A stretch of 64,000 bases of DNA from Myxococcales bacterium. Lineage in GTDB: Bacteria > Myxococcota_A > UBA9160 > UBA4427. Below the pieces are notes generated by a model, which was not told the DNA's origin, did no database searches, and saw only the letters and a list, made by a program, of their open reading frames with translations. Shown here in pieces: positions 55,202 through 64,000 of the stretch (position 1 is the first letter of the stretch; every line of letters starts with the position of its first letter). The DNA lies in the NCBI GenBank assembly GCA_022563535.1, contig JADFNE010000003.1:1-64000 (forward strand). Reading direction: 5' to 3'. Made by a program: the position numbers and the translations under genes.

Positions 55202-58035
55202 TCTTCGCTCGCGAGCGCGATCTCGACCGCACAAAATTTGAACTCGGGAATCTTCCCGTCCGGATCGACTTTGTCCGTCGTCAAGATGTTGGCAGCGGCT
55301 TCGCGATAGTGGAAGGGAATGAAGATCGAGCCGGGTTGCGTCGACGTTTCGACACGTGTCTCGAGGCGAATCGCTCCCCGCCTCGAACGCACTTCGACCC
55401 AATCCCCAGGGCCAATTTCCCGCTGCTTCGCGTCGGTCGGATGGATCGATACGAAAGCATCGGGTTCGATGGCGTCCAGGGCCTTCGAGCGGCGGGTCAT
55501 GACGCCGGTGTGCCAGTGTTCCAGCACCCTGCCGGTGACGAGAATCAGGGGATATTCGTGATCGGGCAATTCGTCGGCCCCAGTGTGCTCGGCCGCGACG
55601 AACCGTGCGCGCCCATCCTCGGTGGGGAATCCGTCGCCGAACATCACCACGGTTCCGTCGGAGGTCTCGGGGTTGGGGCAGGGATAGAGCTTGCCCGTCG
55701 CGCCGAGGTTGTGATGGGCGAGACCCTGGTAGTTCTTGGTCAGTGAAACGAACTCGTCGAAAATTTCTGCCGGGCTTTCATAGTCCATTGGGTAGTTCAT
55801 GCGCGTGGAAAGATCGCAGATGATTTGCCAGTCGGTTCGGGCTTCGCCCGGTGGGCTGAGAACGGGGTTGCCGAGCTGAACTCGACGGTCGGTGTTGGTA
55901 AAGCTGCCGGATTTTTCGAGTGCGCTCGACGCGGGCAAGATGACGTCGGCAAACTCTGCGGTCTCGGTGAAGAAGATGTCCTGGACCACGAGGAAGTCGA
56001 GGTTGCCTAGACTTTCCCGGACGTGGTTGGTATTGGGATCACTCAAAAACGGGTTTTCGCCGAGGATGTACATCCCGCGAACGCTTCCACTGTGAGCCGC
56101 TTCGATGATCTCGGTCGTGGTCAAACCGGGCTTGGGGTCGAGTGGGATGTTCCAGGCCGCTTCGAAGTGCGCGCGTACTTCGGGAGAAGATACCGGTTGG
56201 TAATCGGGGTAGCTCATCGGGATGAGTCCAGCGTCCGATGCGCCCTGGACGTTGTTCTGTCCGCGCAGTGGATGCAGGCCGGTGCCGGGGCGTCCGATAT
56301 TGCCGGTCATCAAGCACAGCGAAATGAGGCAGCGGCAGTTGTCGGTGCCGTGCACGTGCTGGCTCATCCCCATGCCCCAAAAGGTGATCGCGGCCCGGGC
56401 GCGGCCGTATTCCCTCGAGACTTCCCGAATGGTTTCCGCGTCAATCCCGCAGATCCCGGCCACGAGCTCCGGGGTATAGGATTCAACCGTCTTGGCGACC
56501 GTGTCGAACTCTCGGGTGTGCTGTTCGATGTAGTCGCGATCGAGCAGGTCTTCGGCGATTACGACGTGCATCATGGCGTTGAAGAACGCGACATCGCTAC
56601 CCGGCCGAATCTGGCAGAAGCGCCAGGCGTGATCGGCGATCGGAATGTCGAGGGGGTTGACCACGAGTAGCTTGGTCCCCTTGGCCGCGGCGTCCTTGAA
56701 GAAGGTCGCGGCCACGGGATGGTTCGCGGTCGGATTGCAGCCGGCGACGATTGCAAAGTCTGAATTTTCGACATCGCCGAAGGTCGTCGTGACTGCGGCG
56801 GAGCCAATCATCTGGATCAGCGCAGTCACCGAAGACGCGTGACACAGCCGGGTGCAATGGTCGACGTTGTTGGTGCCAAAGGCCGTGCGCACCAGCTTTT
56901 GGAAAAGATACGCTTCCTCGTTGCTGCATTTGGCCGAACCGAAGCCCGCCAAGGCACCACTCCCGTAGTTCTTGCGGATATCGAGCAAACGCTCTGCCGC
57001 GAGATCGAGAGCCTCATCCCAAGTCGCCTCGCGAAATGCGGGCATCACATCGTTCATGTTCACCAGGCCGCCGGGCTTGCGCCGCCGCCGTTTCGAACTC
57101 TGAACCTCGCTCGAAAGTGGCCGCTTTGGATAGTCGATGCGAATTAGCGGAGTGGTAAGCCGATCTGCATGGGACGTGTAGTCGAAGCCATAGCGGCCCT
57201 TTACGCAGAGCCGACCGTGGCTGCCCGGGCTTTCGCGACCCTCGGCAAAGCGGATACGGTTCTTCTGTGGGTTGGCGTGATAACGAATCGCGCAGCCCAC
57301 CCCGCAGTAGGGACAAACGGAATCCACCTTGGCCAGTGCTTCTAGCGGTTTGCGCTTCGTCTTGGTCTCGACTGCAGGTTCTGCGTGCTGTTCGCTGTCC
57401 AGCTTGTCGACAAGGGCTCCGGTGGGACACGCTGCGGCACATTCGCCGCAGCTCACACAACTCGAGGTTCCCATCGGTTGATCGAAGTCAAAGCTGATCC
57501 GGGCCTCATAGCCCTTTCCGGTGCGTCCCATCACGTCGTTGTGTTGCACTTCGTTGCAAGCGCGAATGCAGCGATCACAGAGAATGCAGGCCTGGTGGTC
57601 GACGGCGATGACCGGGGAGGAATCATCCTGCGGTCGCATCGCTCCGTCGGCGGTAGTTCGTTCAGCACCTTGCTCTCGCGCGAGCGCGAACAGGGCGTCA
57701 TCGCCGGTTGAGTCTTCCCGGGCCGAACGTTCGGGTTGTTCGGCGAGCAGCATTCCGGTCAAGCCGCGACGGCAGCGCTCGATCTTTTCGCTGTCGGTAT
57801 GGACGACCATGCCCGCCTGGGCTTCTCGCACACAGGACGCCGTCATCACCCGTTCGCCCTCGACCTGAACGACACACATCCGGCAGACCCCAACGGGTCG
57901 CAGCTTCGGGTCGTGGCAGAGAGTCGGGATGGAGTGTCCCGCTTGTAGCGCGGCGTCCCAGAGCGAGGTTCCCTGGACAACCTCGACGGGTTCACCGTTG
58001 ATCGTCAGTGTGATGTTTTGTTCAGAGGGAGTCAC
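55198..58035 (-). CDS. fdsA: NAD-dependent formate dehydrogenase, molybdenum subunit (FdsA/FdhA-like)
   Basis: 945 residues. An N-terminal NuoG-like 2Fe-2S domain (C40, C51, C54, C68), two 4Fe-4S sites (ACILCDRCIRAC, CVSCGECAAACP), then the molybdopterin part beginning with VCPYCGVGC. The active-site residue is Cys in CTRLCHASSV near residue 400, so this is a Cys enzyme, not a Sec one, in a genome that seems to encode Sec. It starts four bases inside the NuoF-like subunit gene stop (ATGA-type coupling) and works with it to oxidise formate with NAD. mobA is nearby for the cofactor. Confidence 0.92.
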   Translation of the reverse strand: MTPSEQNITLTINGEPVEVVQGTSLWDAALQAGHSIPTLCHDPKLRPVGVCRMCVVQVEGERVMTASCVREAQAGMVVHTDSEKIERCRRGLTGMLLAEQPERSAREDSTGDDALFALAREQGAERTTADGAMRPQDDSSPVIAVDHQACILCDRCIRACNEVQHNDVMGRTGKGYEARISFDFDQPMGTSSCVSCGECAAACPTGALVDKLDSEQHAEPAVETKTKRKPLEALAKVDSVCPYCGVGCAIRYHANPQKNRIRFAEGRESPGSHGRLCVKGRYGFDYTSHADRLTTPLIRIDYPKRPLSSEVQSSKRRRRKPGGLVNMNDVMPAFREATWDEALDLAAERLLDIRKNYGSGALAGFGSAKCSNEEAYLFQKLVRTAFGTNNVDHCTRLCHASSVTALIQMIGSAAVTTTFGDVENSDFAIVAGCNPTANHPVAATFFKDAAAKGTKLLVVNPLDIPIADHAWRFCQIRPGSDVAFFNAMMHVVIAEDLLDRDYIEQHTREFDTVAKTVESYTPELVAGICGIDAETIREVSREYGRARAAITFWGMGMSQHVHGTDNCRCLISLCLMTGNIGRPGTGLHPLRGQNNVQGASDAGLIPMSYPDYQPVSSPEVRAHFEAAWNIPLDPKPGLTTTEIIEAAHSGSVRGMYILGENPFLSDPNTNHVRESLGNLDFLVVQDIFFTETAEFADVILPASSALEKSGSFTNTDRRVQLGNPVLSPPGEARTDWQIICDLSTRMNYPMDYESPAEIFDEFVSLTKNYQGLAHHNLGATGKLYPCPNPETSDGTVVMFGDGFPTEDGRARFVAAEHTGADELPDHEYPLILVTGRVLEHWHTGVMTRRSKALDAIEPDAFVSIHPTDAKQREIGPGDWVEVRSRRGAIRLETRVETSTQPGSIFIPFHYREAAANILTTDKVDPDGKIPEFKFCAVEIALASED

Positions 58036-59603
58036 GATGGTTTGTGCCCCGCGGCCAGCGAGCTGGGAAAGTTCTCCAACACACTTGAAATGGAGTTTAG
58101 AGCGGCTTGTCCGAGTCCGCAGATCGAGGTCTCTTGCAAGATCTCGTGCAGTGCCGGAATGCTGGCCAGCGCCGTTTCATCGCCGATCTGAATCAGCTTC
58201 ACGGCCTTTTCGGTTCCGATCCGGCACGGCACACACTTGCCGCAGGATTCGTTGCGGAAGAAGGCGGTCAAGTTGCCCGCGAGTTCGACGAGATCACGTC
58301 CCTCTCGAATCGCGATGACCGCCCCAGATCCCAGCGCGCTCCCCACCTCTCTGAGCGCCTCAAAGGTCATCGGGATGTCGATGTGCTCTGCGGAGAGAAA
58401 CCCGGTGCTGGCTCCGCCGGGTTGGAAGGCCAGGAGTTCGTCTCCGTCCGCCATGCCACCGGCGAGGTCGACCAACTCGCGCAGGGTCGTTCCGACGTCA
58501 ACCTCGAATACCCCCGGCTGCGCCACGTCACCGCTGATCGAAAAGAACTTGAGGTCGGCACGCCCGGTCTCGATTACATGCGGAACCAACGCGAAGGTTT
58601 CGACGTTGTTGATCAGAGTCGGTTTCCCGTGCAGCCCTTCGACACCGGGGTAGGGGGGCTTGTTGCGCGGTTCACCGCGACGACCTTCGAGCGCTTCGAG
58701 CAGGGCGGTCTCCTCACCCAGGATGTATCCGCCCGGTGAAACGAAGACCTGGATGTCAAAATCGAACCCGCTTCCGAAGATGTTCTCGCCCAAGGCGCCA
58801 AGACGTCGCGCTTCGTCGAGTGCCTGGCGCACCCTGCCGAGTTCGGGTTCGTATTCGTGGCGGATATAGATCCACGCCTCGTGGCTGTCGATTGCAAGGC
58901 CGGCGAGCACCATGCCTTCGATCACCAGGTGGGGCACGTCGTGCAGCAGGACCCGGTCTTTGAACGTCCCGGGCTCGCTCTCGTCCGCATTGCAGATGAC
59001 ATAGCGGGGCGTTGCGGGCTGGTCTGCAACCAACCCCCACTTTCGGCCCGTGGGAAATCCCGCACCGCCCATCCCCCGGAGATCGGACTGGCTGAGGGTT
59101 TCGATGAGTTGGCTCGAAGCATCTGGCGCGGCGAGGGTTCTGCGCAGCAGATCGTAGGGTGGGTTGGCGTCGGTACCGGCATATGGATCGCATCGCCAGG
59201 TCGCAGTCGATGCAGGTTCTGCCTGCGACTCGATGGACTCGTGGGCGAGTGCTTCCAGCGCCTGGGACGCATTCATGGGAACGTCGTCGACGCTGCAGGC
59301 CGGCGCGTTGTCGCAACGACCGAGGCAGGAGACGGCTTCGAATTCCACGTCGCCCCGCGCTGCGCAGCGCGACCGCAGTGATTCGAGGGCATCGGCGCCT
59401 CCTCGCATATAACATGCGAGATCGCGGCAAACGGCGACGCGGTGGGGAGCCGGCTCGCTTCGACGCAGATGGGGATAGAACGAGCAAAGTTCCTCGACCT
59501 TGGCGCGGGGAATCCGACGGGTTTGACAAAACTCTTCCAGCGTGGCTTCCGGAAGGAAGCCGCGTTCTGCCTGAAGCTCGATTAGCTCTTGGAGAAGATT
59601 CAT
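58032..59603 (-). CDS. fdsB: NAD-dependent formate dehydrogenase, FMN/Fe-S subunit (FdsB, NuoE-NuoF fusion)
   Basis: 523 residues from ATG 59603. The N-terminal ~120 residues are a thioredoxin-like 2Fe-2S domain (CRDLACYMRGG, then CLGRCDNAPAC); the rest is NuoF-like with the FMN/NAD loops (GMGGAGFPTGRKWG, ADESEPGTFKDR) and the 4Fe-4S site ESCGKCVPCRIG. It passes electrons from the molybdenum subunit to NAD. A separate fdsG is not adjacent; its function may be covered by the N-terminal domain. No fdsC/fdhD gene was found in the window. Confidence 0.9.
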   Translation of the reverse strand: MNLLQELIELQAERGFLPEATLEEFCQTRRIPRAKVEELCSFYPHLRRSEPAPHRVAVCRDLACYMRGGADALESLRSRCAARGDVEFEAVSCLGRCDNAPACSVDDVPMNASQALEALAHESIESQAEPASTATWRCDPYAGTDANPPYDLLRRTLAAPDASSQLIETLSQSDLRGMGGAGFPTGRKWGLVADQPATPRYVICNADESEPGTFKDRVLLHDVPHLVIEGMVLAGLAIDSHEAWIYIRHEYEPELGRVRQALDEARRLGALGENIFGSGFDFDIQVFVSPGGYILGEETALLEALEGRRGEPRNKPPYPGVEGLHGKPTLINNVETFALVPHVIETGRADLKFFSISGDVAQPGVFEVDVGTTLRELVDLAGGMADGDELLAFQPGGASTGFLSAEHIDIPMTFEALREVGSALGSGAVIAIREGRDLVELAGNLTAFFRNESCGKCVPCRIGTEKAVKLIQIGDETALASIPALHEILQETSICGLGQAALNSISSVLENFPSSLAAGHKPS

Positions 59604-59678
59604 GGAAGTGAGGACTCTATCGTCAGGAAATGAGAATGGATCGGGACCAGACCCTAGCATCAAAGTTCAGGGGATACG

Positions 59679-60236
59679 TCAGAATCTGTACTGTGCACCG
59701 AGGCCGATCGTCGTGTGTTCGCGCTTACTAATTCTCCCAGTGGTTCCGACATAGGCCACTGTGATCCCGACCGAAATCTCGGGCGAAAGATAGTAGTCGA
59801 ACCCCCCGCCGATGTGCGCACTGAGGCCGACGTTGTTTTCTTTGCCCCCGCTCGGCGGCTTGAAATGGAAGCGTGTAACCCCGATCCCGATCAAGACAAA
59901 CGGCTGAAACCGCAGGGTCGTAAGGTATCCCTTGAAATTGGCGTTGAAGGCCAGAATGCTGATGTCGCCTTCTTCTTTGGAGTTGAGGTGCTTCAAATAC
60001 TCGCACGAACCCTCGATCGCGACGTTGGCATAGAACCGGTTACCCCCGGTCAAAATGAAACCGACTCCGGTCTTGAACCCTTTTCCGTCGTTGTACTTTT
60101 TGAAGGACTCCTCTGCCAAATCCAGGCCGAGGCCAACGTAGTATCCCGTTTTGGGGACCTCAAACGCGGTTGCAACGCTTGGATTGAGCGCGAGAAACAC
60201 AACTCCGGCGATTAGCGAGAAGGCCTGCTTGTTCAA
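59679..60236 (-). CDS. Outer-membrane beta-barrel protein
   Basis: About 185 residues from TTG 60236. A signal peptide (NKQAFSLIAGVVFLALNPSVATA) precedes alternating beta-strands (TGYYVGLGLDL, FKGYLTTLRFQPFVLIGIGV, FDYYLSPEISVGITVAYVG) and a final Tyr-x-Phe end (QYRF), the outer-membrane insertion signal. The start is chosen because it places the signal peptide at the N-terminus; the frame continues upstream to 60329. Ligand or role is unknown. It lies between the formate dehydrogenase and mobA genes. Confidence 0.75.
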   Translation of the reverse strand: MNKQAFSLIAGVVFLALNPSVATAFEVPKTGYYVGLGLDLAEESFKKYNDGKGFKTGVGFILTGGNRFYANVAIEGSCEYLKHLNSKEEGDISILAFNANFKGYLTTLRFQPFVLIGIGVTRFHFKPPSGGKENNVGLSAHIGGGFDYYLSPEISVGITVAYVGTTGRISKREHTTIGLGAQYRF

Positions 60237-60332
60237 TGTAAATCCCAATTGATCTGCTGATTTGTGGGGGGGAGGTGCCCACCGGATACGTGCTGGGCAT
60301 ATGCTCGCTGACTCTGGCGCAATTGACAAGAT

Positions 60333-60941
60333 TCAGCGTTCGGGTTCGTATCCCGCCAACTCGAGGGCTTCGCGGTATCGCTCCGGGGTGTTGCAGTCGC
60401 GAAAGCTCAGCAACTCGGGGTCGTGGATCCTGACTTCGTCTTCACTGAGCGCACTCACCCCCGGCAGCTCTAAAATTGCGCGCGGGCGCCGCTCTCCGGC
60501 CGCCAGCATCACTTCTAGTTCGGGGACCAGGGATTTCGAGTAGACCGCGCAGGTTGGAACGTAGTGGCCGCCGATCGTCGGAATTACAGCGCGCAGACCC
60601 TTTGCAAGATCGAACAGACCACGTATGAGCTTGTCCTGAAGTAGGGGAAGGTCACACGAAACAACGAACGCACGTTCGGCGGGGATGGCGCGCAGCCCGG
60701 CGGTCAATCCTGCCAAGGGGCCTAGCCCTTCGGCGGGGTCCCGGGCCACTTGAAGTCCCAGCTTCTGGTTGGGTGGAATTTCCTGTCCCTGTCGCGCGAC
60801 GAGCCAGACTTCATCCACGCACGGCGCGACGATGCCGACGATTCGTTCGAGCAGCGTTACACCACCGAAGGGCAGGCTGGCTTTGTCGCGGCCCATCCGT
60901 TCTGAAAAGCCGCCGCAGAGGACGAGTGCTGCCTGGGACAT
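60333..60941 (-). CDS. mobA: Molybdenum cofactor guanylyltransferase MobA
   Basis: 202 residues. Adds GMP to Mo-molybdopterin to make the guanine-dinucleotide cofactor. LVLCGGFSERMGRDKASLPF is the nucleotide-binding start, SCDLPLL the Mg-binding Asp, and PTIGGHYVPTCAVY the substrate loop. Its closeness to a bis-MGD formate dehydrogenase makes functional sense. An OMP gene lies between them. Confidence 0.93.
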   Translation of the reverse strand: MSQAALVLCGGFSERMGRDKASLPFGGVTLLERIVGIVAPCVDEVWLVARQGQEIPPNQKLGLQVARDPAEGLGPLAGLTAGLRAIPAERAFVVSCDLPLLQDKLIRGLFDLAKGLRAVIPTIGGHYVPTCAVYSKSLVPELEVMLAAGERRPRAILELPGVSALSEDEVRIHDPELLSFRDCNTPERYREALELAGYEPER

Positions 60942-61027
60942 GCGATGACTTTAGCGGATTGGCAGAATTGTGATCTCTCGAGCGGCGGGTTAAGCATTGC
61001 GAGGACAGGTTGGAGGGTGGACTTGGA

Positions 61028-61285
61028 ATGGGGGCTGTCGTGGCGAACGATGGTAAAAAGACTGAAGGCCGCACAGCAGACGGCTCGCAATCCGAACGCG
61101 AGGTGGGATTGTGCTTCACGTGTCGCTACGCGCGTCGGCTCACCAGCGCGAAGGGCAGTGGTTTCTACCGCTGTGAGAAAGCAGCTGAAGACGATTCCCT
61201 GGTGGCGTATCCGCCGCTGCCCGTCACCCGCTGTCGCGCCTATTCGAAATCAGCAGCGAACACCCAGACCACAGCCCCGGACTGA
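61028..61285 (+). CDS. Small cysteine-rich protein
   Basis: 85 residues from ATG 61028 (GGAGGG upstream). A single conserved-looking block: CFTCRYARRLTSAKGSGFYRC, then DDSLVAYPPLPVTRCRAY. Four cysteines (C-x2-C and two singles) could bind zinc or iron. It resembles a small widespread family of unknown function. Its stop is 19 bases from the convergent P450 end. Confidence 0.6.
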   Translation: MGAVVANDGKKTEGRTADGSQSEREVGLCFTCRYARRLTSAKGSGFYRCEKAAEDDSLVAYPPLPVTRCRAYSKSAANTQTTAPD

Positions 61286-61304
61286 ACCCATGCCAGGATC
61301 CGGT

Positions 61305-62507
61305 TCAAGACTTGGGCGCGAACCGCACCTGCATCTCTTCAAGACCGGCGATGAAGTTTGAGGGTCGAAGCTCGAGCTTGGCCCCCTCTGCCAGTTCGAG
61401 GTCGGGCAGCCGGGGCAAGACTTCCTCAAAGAACAACCGAAGCTCGAGCCTGGCCAGACTCGAGCCCAGGCAGAAGTGTTTGCCGTACCCGCCAAAGGCG
61501 ACATGCTCGTTCGGCACGCGCTCGATGTCGAAGCGATCCGGATCCGCGAACACCCGCTCGTCACGATTGGCCGAGTGGTAGAGCAGCAACACTTTGTCGC
61601 CTTTGCGAATGTTCTGACCGCGGAGTTCTACGTCCCGGGTCGCTGTGCGATTCATGTTCTTGATGGGGCTGACCCAGCGCAGCATCTCCTCAACGGCGGT
61701 CGGGATCTTCGACGGATCGTCGAGCAGCATCTGGCGCTGATCGGGATGTTGCATCAATGCGAGCATGCCCCCGGTGATCACGTGCCGGGTTGTTTCGTCG
61801 CCGCCAACCAGGATCAAAAGGCTTTCGTGGATCAGTGCTTCTTCATCGAGGCTCTCGCCTTCGATTTCCGAGTTGACCAGCAGCCCGATCAAATCGTCGA
61901 TCTCCGGGTCGGCGCGACGCTTGGCGATGACGTCGAGGGTATACGCGGCGTACTCGCTGCCGGCCTGGACGGCGAGCCTCAGGGCATCCGGCCCGGCAGT
62001 AGCCGAAGTGGCGCCGAGCATCTCGTCGCTCCATCGCAACAGGCGATCGCGATCTTCGGGCAGCACCCCCAACATGTCCCCGATCACGATCATCGGCAGG
62101 GGTGCGGCGAGGTCGCGCACAAAGTCGCACTCACCGCGCGCGGCGACGTGATCGACCAACTCGTTGCAGATCTTTCGGATCTTGGGCTCGTGATCCTCCA
62201 CCCGTCGCGGGGTAAAGCCGCGATTGACGATGGCGCGTCGCAGGCGGTGAGCGGGGTCGTCCATGTTGATCATCGAGGGGACCCACGAAGCGCTTTCTGG
62301 GCGCGAACCCTCAGCCGAACAGAAGGTCTCGGAATCTTTTGAAATCGAGAGAATATCTTCGTGCAGGGTGACGCCCCAGACCTTGGCTTCCTCGTCATAG
62401 TAGACGGGCGCATGCTCGCGCATCCAGCGGTACGACTCGATAGGATCGCCGCCATAGAAATTGCCGTCGAGTAAACGGATCTCGGGTCGTGTTGGGTGGT
62501 TCGGCAG
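61305..62507 (-). CDS. Cytochrome P450
   Basis: About 400 residues if translated from CTG 62507. The I-helix motif LILVGGDETTRH, the K-helix ExxR (EEMLRW) and the heme-binding Cys in FGGYGKHFCLGSSLARLE are complete. The first ATG, at 62423, would remove 28 residues that resemble the P450 N-terminus (GGDPIESYRWMREHAPVYY), and between it and the upstream stop there is no ATG, GTG or TTG. CTG at 62507 has GGGGAG seven bases upstream. It is a class-I bacterial enzyme needing ferredoxin; substrate unknown. The MFS gene is 38 bases upstream on the same strand. Confidence 0.88.
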   Translation of the reverse strand: MPNHPTRPEIRLLDGNFYGGDPIESYRWMREHAPVYYDEEAKVWGVTLHEDILSISKDSETFCSAEGSRPESASWVPSMINMDDPAHRLRRAIVNRGFTPRRVEDHEPKIRKICNELVDHVAARGECDFVRDLAAPLPMIVIGDMLGVLPEDRDRLLRWSDEMLGATSATAGPDALRLAVQAGSEYAAYTLDVIAKRRADPEIDDLIGLLVNSEIEGESLDEEALIHESLLILVGGDETTRHVITGGMLALMQHPDQRQMLLDDPSKIPTAVEEMLRWVSPIKNMNRTATRDVELRGQNIRKGDKVLLLYHSANRDERVFADPDRFDIERVPNEHVAFGGYGKHFCLGSSLARLELRLFFEEVLPRLPDLELAEGAKLELRPSNFIAGLEEMQVRFAPKS

Positions 62508-62545
62508 TGGTTCTCTCCCCGGCCCCTAGCCCCAGCTCAGGGTCA

Positions 62546-63766
62546 TCACGAATTTGCTGCAGGTCTGGAGTCGACCCAACCAGTTTGCCCGATTCTTTGA
62601 ATCCAGACCAGCGTAGAACAAGCCGCGACGATCGCCCCCACCACAAACGCCAGCACGTGGTACACCCCGACGAACCCCTGACTGGGCGCCACAATCTCGA
62701 CGACCGCGACCGCACTCGCACCAATTCCAAACGTCAACGTAAACTTGAGCCCGTAGGCTGTGGACCTCCAGCGCTCCGGCGTCAATTGAGCAAACAAGCT
62801 GTTCTCGATCGGCTGCATGCCCAGCGCGAAGAAGGCAAACAGCGCCGCTGCCGCGAACAGCGCGTACTCGGACGAGTACGGGATCAAGAGGACCGCCGGT
62901 AGACTCGCAGCGTGAAACAGCAGGTAGGAGGTCGGCAAGGGGAAACGGTCTGCGATCCGGCCGCCGATGTATTGCCCTCCGATCCCTGCACACATGGCGA
63001 GCGAAGTAGCGAAGCCAAAATTCAGAAAATGGATGCGTTCGGAAAATAGGGCCGGTTGGGCCACCGAGTTGGCTCGGTAGCTGAAACCCGCGAGCAGCGC
63101 GGCTGCGCAGAGGATCACGAAACTCGCGATGAGCAGGCGAGGTACTGGGGCACCGGTGTGTACGGCTTCTTGTTGCGCCCCCGGTGGGGGTTCTTCGAAG
63201 CGCAGGGCTCCGGTGGCGAGTGCGACCATCAGGATTCCAATGCCCGTCACGACGAAGGTCGTTTGGCTTCCGAATGTCAATGCGAGATAGCCCGTGACGG
63301 CCGGACCGAGCACGATCCCGATGTTTCCAAAAATACCGTTGATGCCCAGTGCGGTGCCCCGCGCCGAGATGCTTCGCGATATCAGACCCATTCCGGCGGG
63401 GTGGTATGTGCTGGCGCCGAGTCCCGCAAATGCCAGACACACGACGATTGGCCAACCCGGTGTTACGAAGCCCGCCGCGAACATCGCGCCCCCTGAAAGC
63501 AACAACCCGGTTGTCACGAGCACCCGGCCGCCAAAGCGGTCGGCCAGGTAGCCGGCGGGAAGGGCTCCAAAGCCGAGCAGCATGTACCCGATCAGGCTCC
63601 AGCCGAGGACTTCTTCGATCGGGAGACCGATTTCTACCGCAAACACCACGGCAAGGGTGGGGTACGCAAGTTCGACGTAGTGGGTGAGGGCATGCGCCGC
63701 ACCGGTGAAGGCGAGCACTCTTTTTTCGTTTGCGTCAAAGCGGGATAGGGAAGCGGTTGCTGCCAT
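62546..63766 (-). CDS. Major facilitator superfamily transporter
   Basis: 406 residues with about 12 membrane spans. MFS signature GYLADRFGGRVLV (motif A) after span 2, a weaker copy GGRIADRF later, and FAGLGASTYHPAGMG in the fourth span, a pattern typical of fosmidomycin-resistance-like proteins. It is 38 bases upstream of the P450 gene on the same strand, so transport of the P450 substrate or product is possible. Confidence 0.88.
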   Translation of the reverse strand: MAATASLSRFDANEKRVLAFTGAAHALTHYVELAYPTLAVVFAVEIGLPIEEVLGWSLIGYMLLGFGALPAGYLADRFGGRVLVTTGLLLSGGAMFAAGFVTPGWPIVVCLAFAGLGASTYHPAGMGLISRSISARGTALGINGIFGNIGIVLGPAVTGYLALTFGSQTTFVVTGIGILMVALATGALRFEEPPPGAQQEAVHTGAPVPRLLIASFVILCAAALLAGFSYRANSVAQPALFSERIHFLNFGFATSLAMCAGIGGQYIGGRIADRFPLPTSYLLFHAASLPAVLLIPYSSEYALFAAAALFAFFALGMQPIENSLFAQLTPERWRSTAYGLKFTLTFGIGASAVAVVEIVAPSQGFVGVYHVLAFVVGAIVAACSTLVWIQRIGQTGWVDSRPAANS

Positions 63767-63831
63767 TGGGAGCGTTTAGCCGACTAAATCCTTCAATTCA
63801 AGCGCTCGCACTCGCCAGCCACGAATCCCCA

Positions 63832-64000
63832 TCAGCCGCCACCACGCACCTTCAGGGGAAGTTCGACGCCTTCCTCGAGGTGGCCCTTGCCGGGCACAAA
63901 GTTGGCTTCGATGCGAATCCCATCGGGATCCTCGAACAGCACGGAGTAGTAACCCGGCGCAAACCTGCCGTCTTCTGGTGGATGAACGATCTTGGCTCCG
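63832..64000 (-). CDS. VOC/glyoxalase-family protein, C-terminal part (5' truncated by window edge)
   Basis: Open to the window edge; the last ~55 residues read GYYSVLFEDPDGIRIEANFVPG, the final strand of a VOC module with its metal-binding Glu. It ends at TGA 63832-63834 and points towards the MFS transporter gene. Full length and function cannot be judged. Confidence 0.7.
   Translation of the reverse strand, partial: GAKIVHPPEDGRFAPGYYSVLFEDPDGIRIEANFVPGKGHLEEGVELPLKVRGGG

Noticed and set aside
56820-56860. Formate dehydrogenase as a selenoprotein
   Set aside because: The active-site codon encodes Cys (CTRLCHASSV); there is no UGA.

Overview
The window is high-GC chromosomal DNA from a Gram-negative, flagellated bacterium. 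An MglA/MglB-type GTPase pair, sigma-54-type flagellin promoters, an RND pump, an outer-membrane barrel and many P450/Rieske/dienelactone-type genes suggest a deltaproteobacterial or myxococcal-like organism with an environmental, probably aerobic or versatile lifestyle. The lineage is inferred from gene content only; no rRNA is present.

Layout: 1-8.4 kb holds the end of a ring-hydroxylating oxygenase, groES-groEL, a lone response regulator, metX, a lysine-rich DNA-binding-type protein and an ECF sigma / anti-sigma / secreted-protein operon. 8.4-11.2 kb holds an epimerase fused to a zinc ribbon, a SUKH protein and a peptide deformylase. 11.3-15.4 kb is an information-processing run: SRP RNA, dnaX, ybaB, recR, then roadblock and MglA-like GTPase. 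16-25.3 kb holds redox and hydrolase genes, priA, and def-fmt-rsmB, ending at tRNA-Pro. 25.9-34 kb mixes RidA, a CPBP protease, greA, tRNA-Asn, an aldolase, a PilZ protein, an SDR, a frame-split HDOD-GGDEF gene, a Rieske ferredoxin and a GrdB/PrdB-family protein. 34-48.3 kb is bounded by two near-twin flagellins and holds an MBOAT/SGNH O-acyltransferase pair, an RND efflux operon, a cold-shock gene, a FliD-like cap gene and a coiled-coil methyltransferase-like gene. 48.4-64 kb has long-form GAPDH, a REP-associated transposase inside inverted repeats, a dienelactone hydrolase, a thioredoxin-like gene, FIST, an NAD-linked formate dehydrogenase with mobA nearby, a P450 and an MFS transporter.

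The main discovery is that two genes 18 kb apart contain an in-frame UGA exactly where a redox cysteine is expected. These are a GrdB/PrdB-family protein (UxxC) and a thioredoxin-like protein (UxC). Each UGA is followed 11-14 nt later by a 6-bp stem with a 5-nt loop, as in a bacterial SECIS element. Read normally, each gene would be two fragments; read with selenocysteine, each is one full-length protein. This implies a Sec-decoding organism; the selA/selB/selC genes are not in the window. The formate dehydrogenase here uses Cys rather than Sec.

Other oddities: a (His-Leu) hexanucleotide expansion inside the HUH motif of the transposase, an alpha/beta hydrolase with Phe at the nucleophile position, a glutaredoxin fused to a cysteine-less A-type Fe-S scaffold domain, a P450 that seems to start at CTG, and dispersed degenerate repeats in the gene-free stretches.
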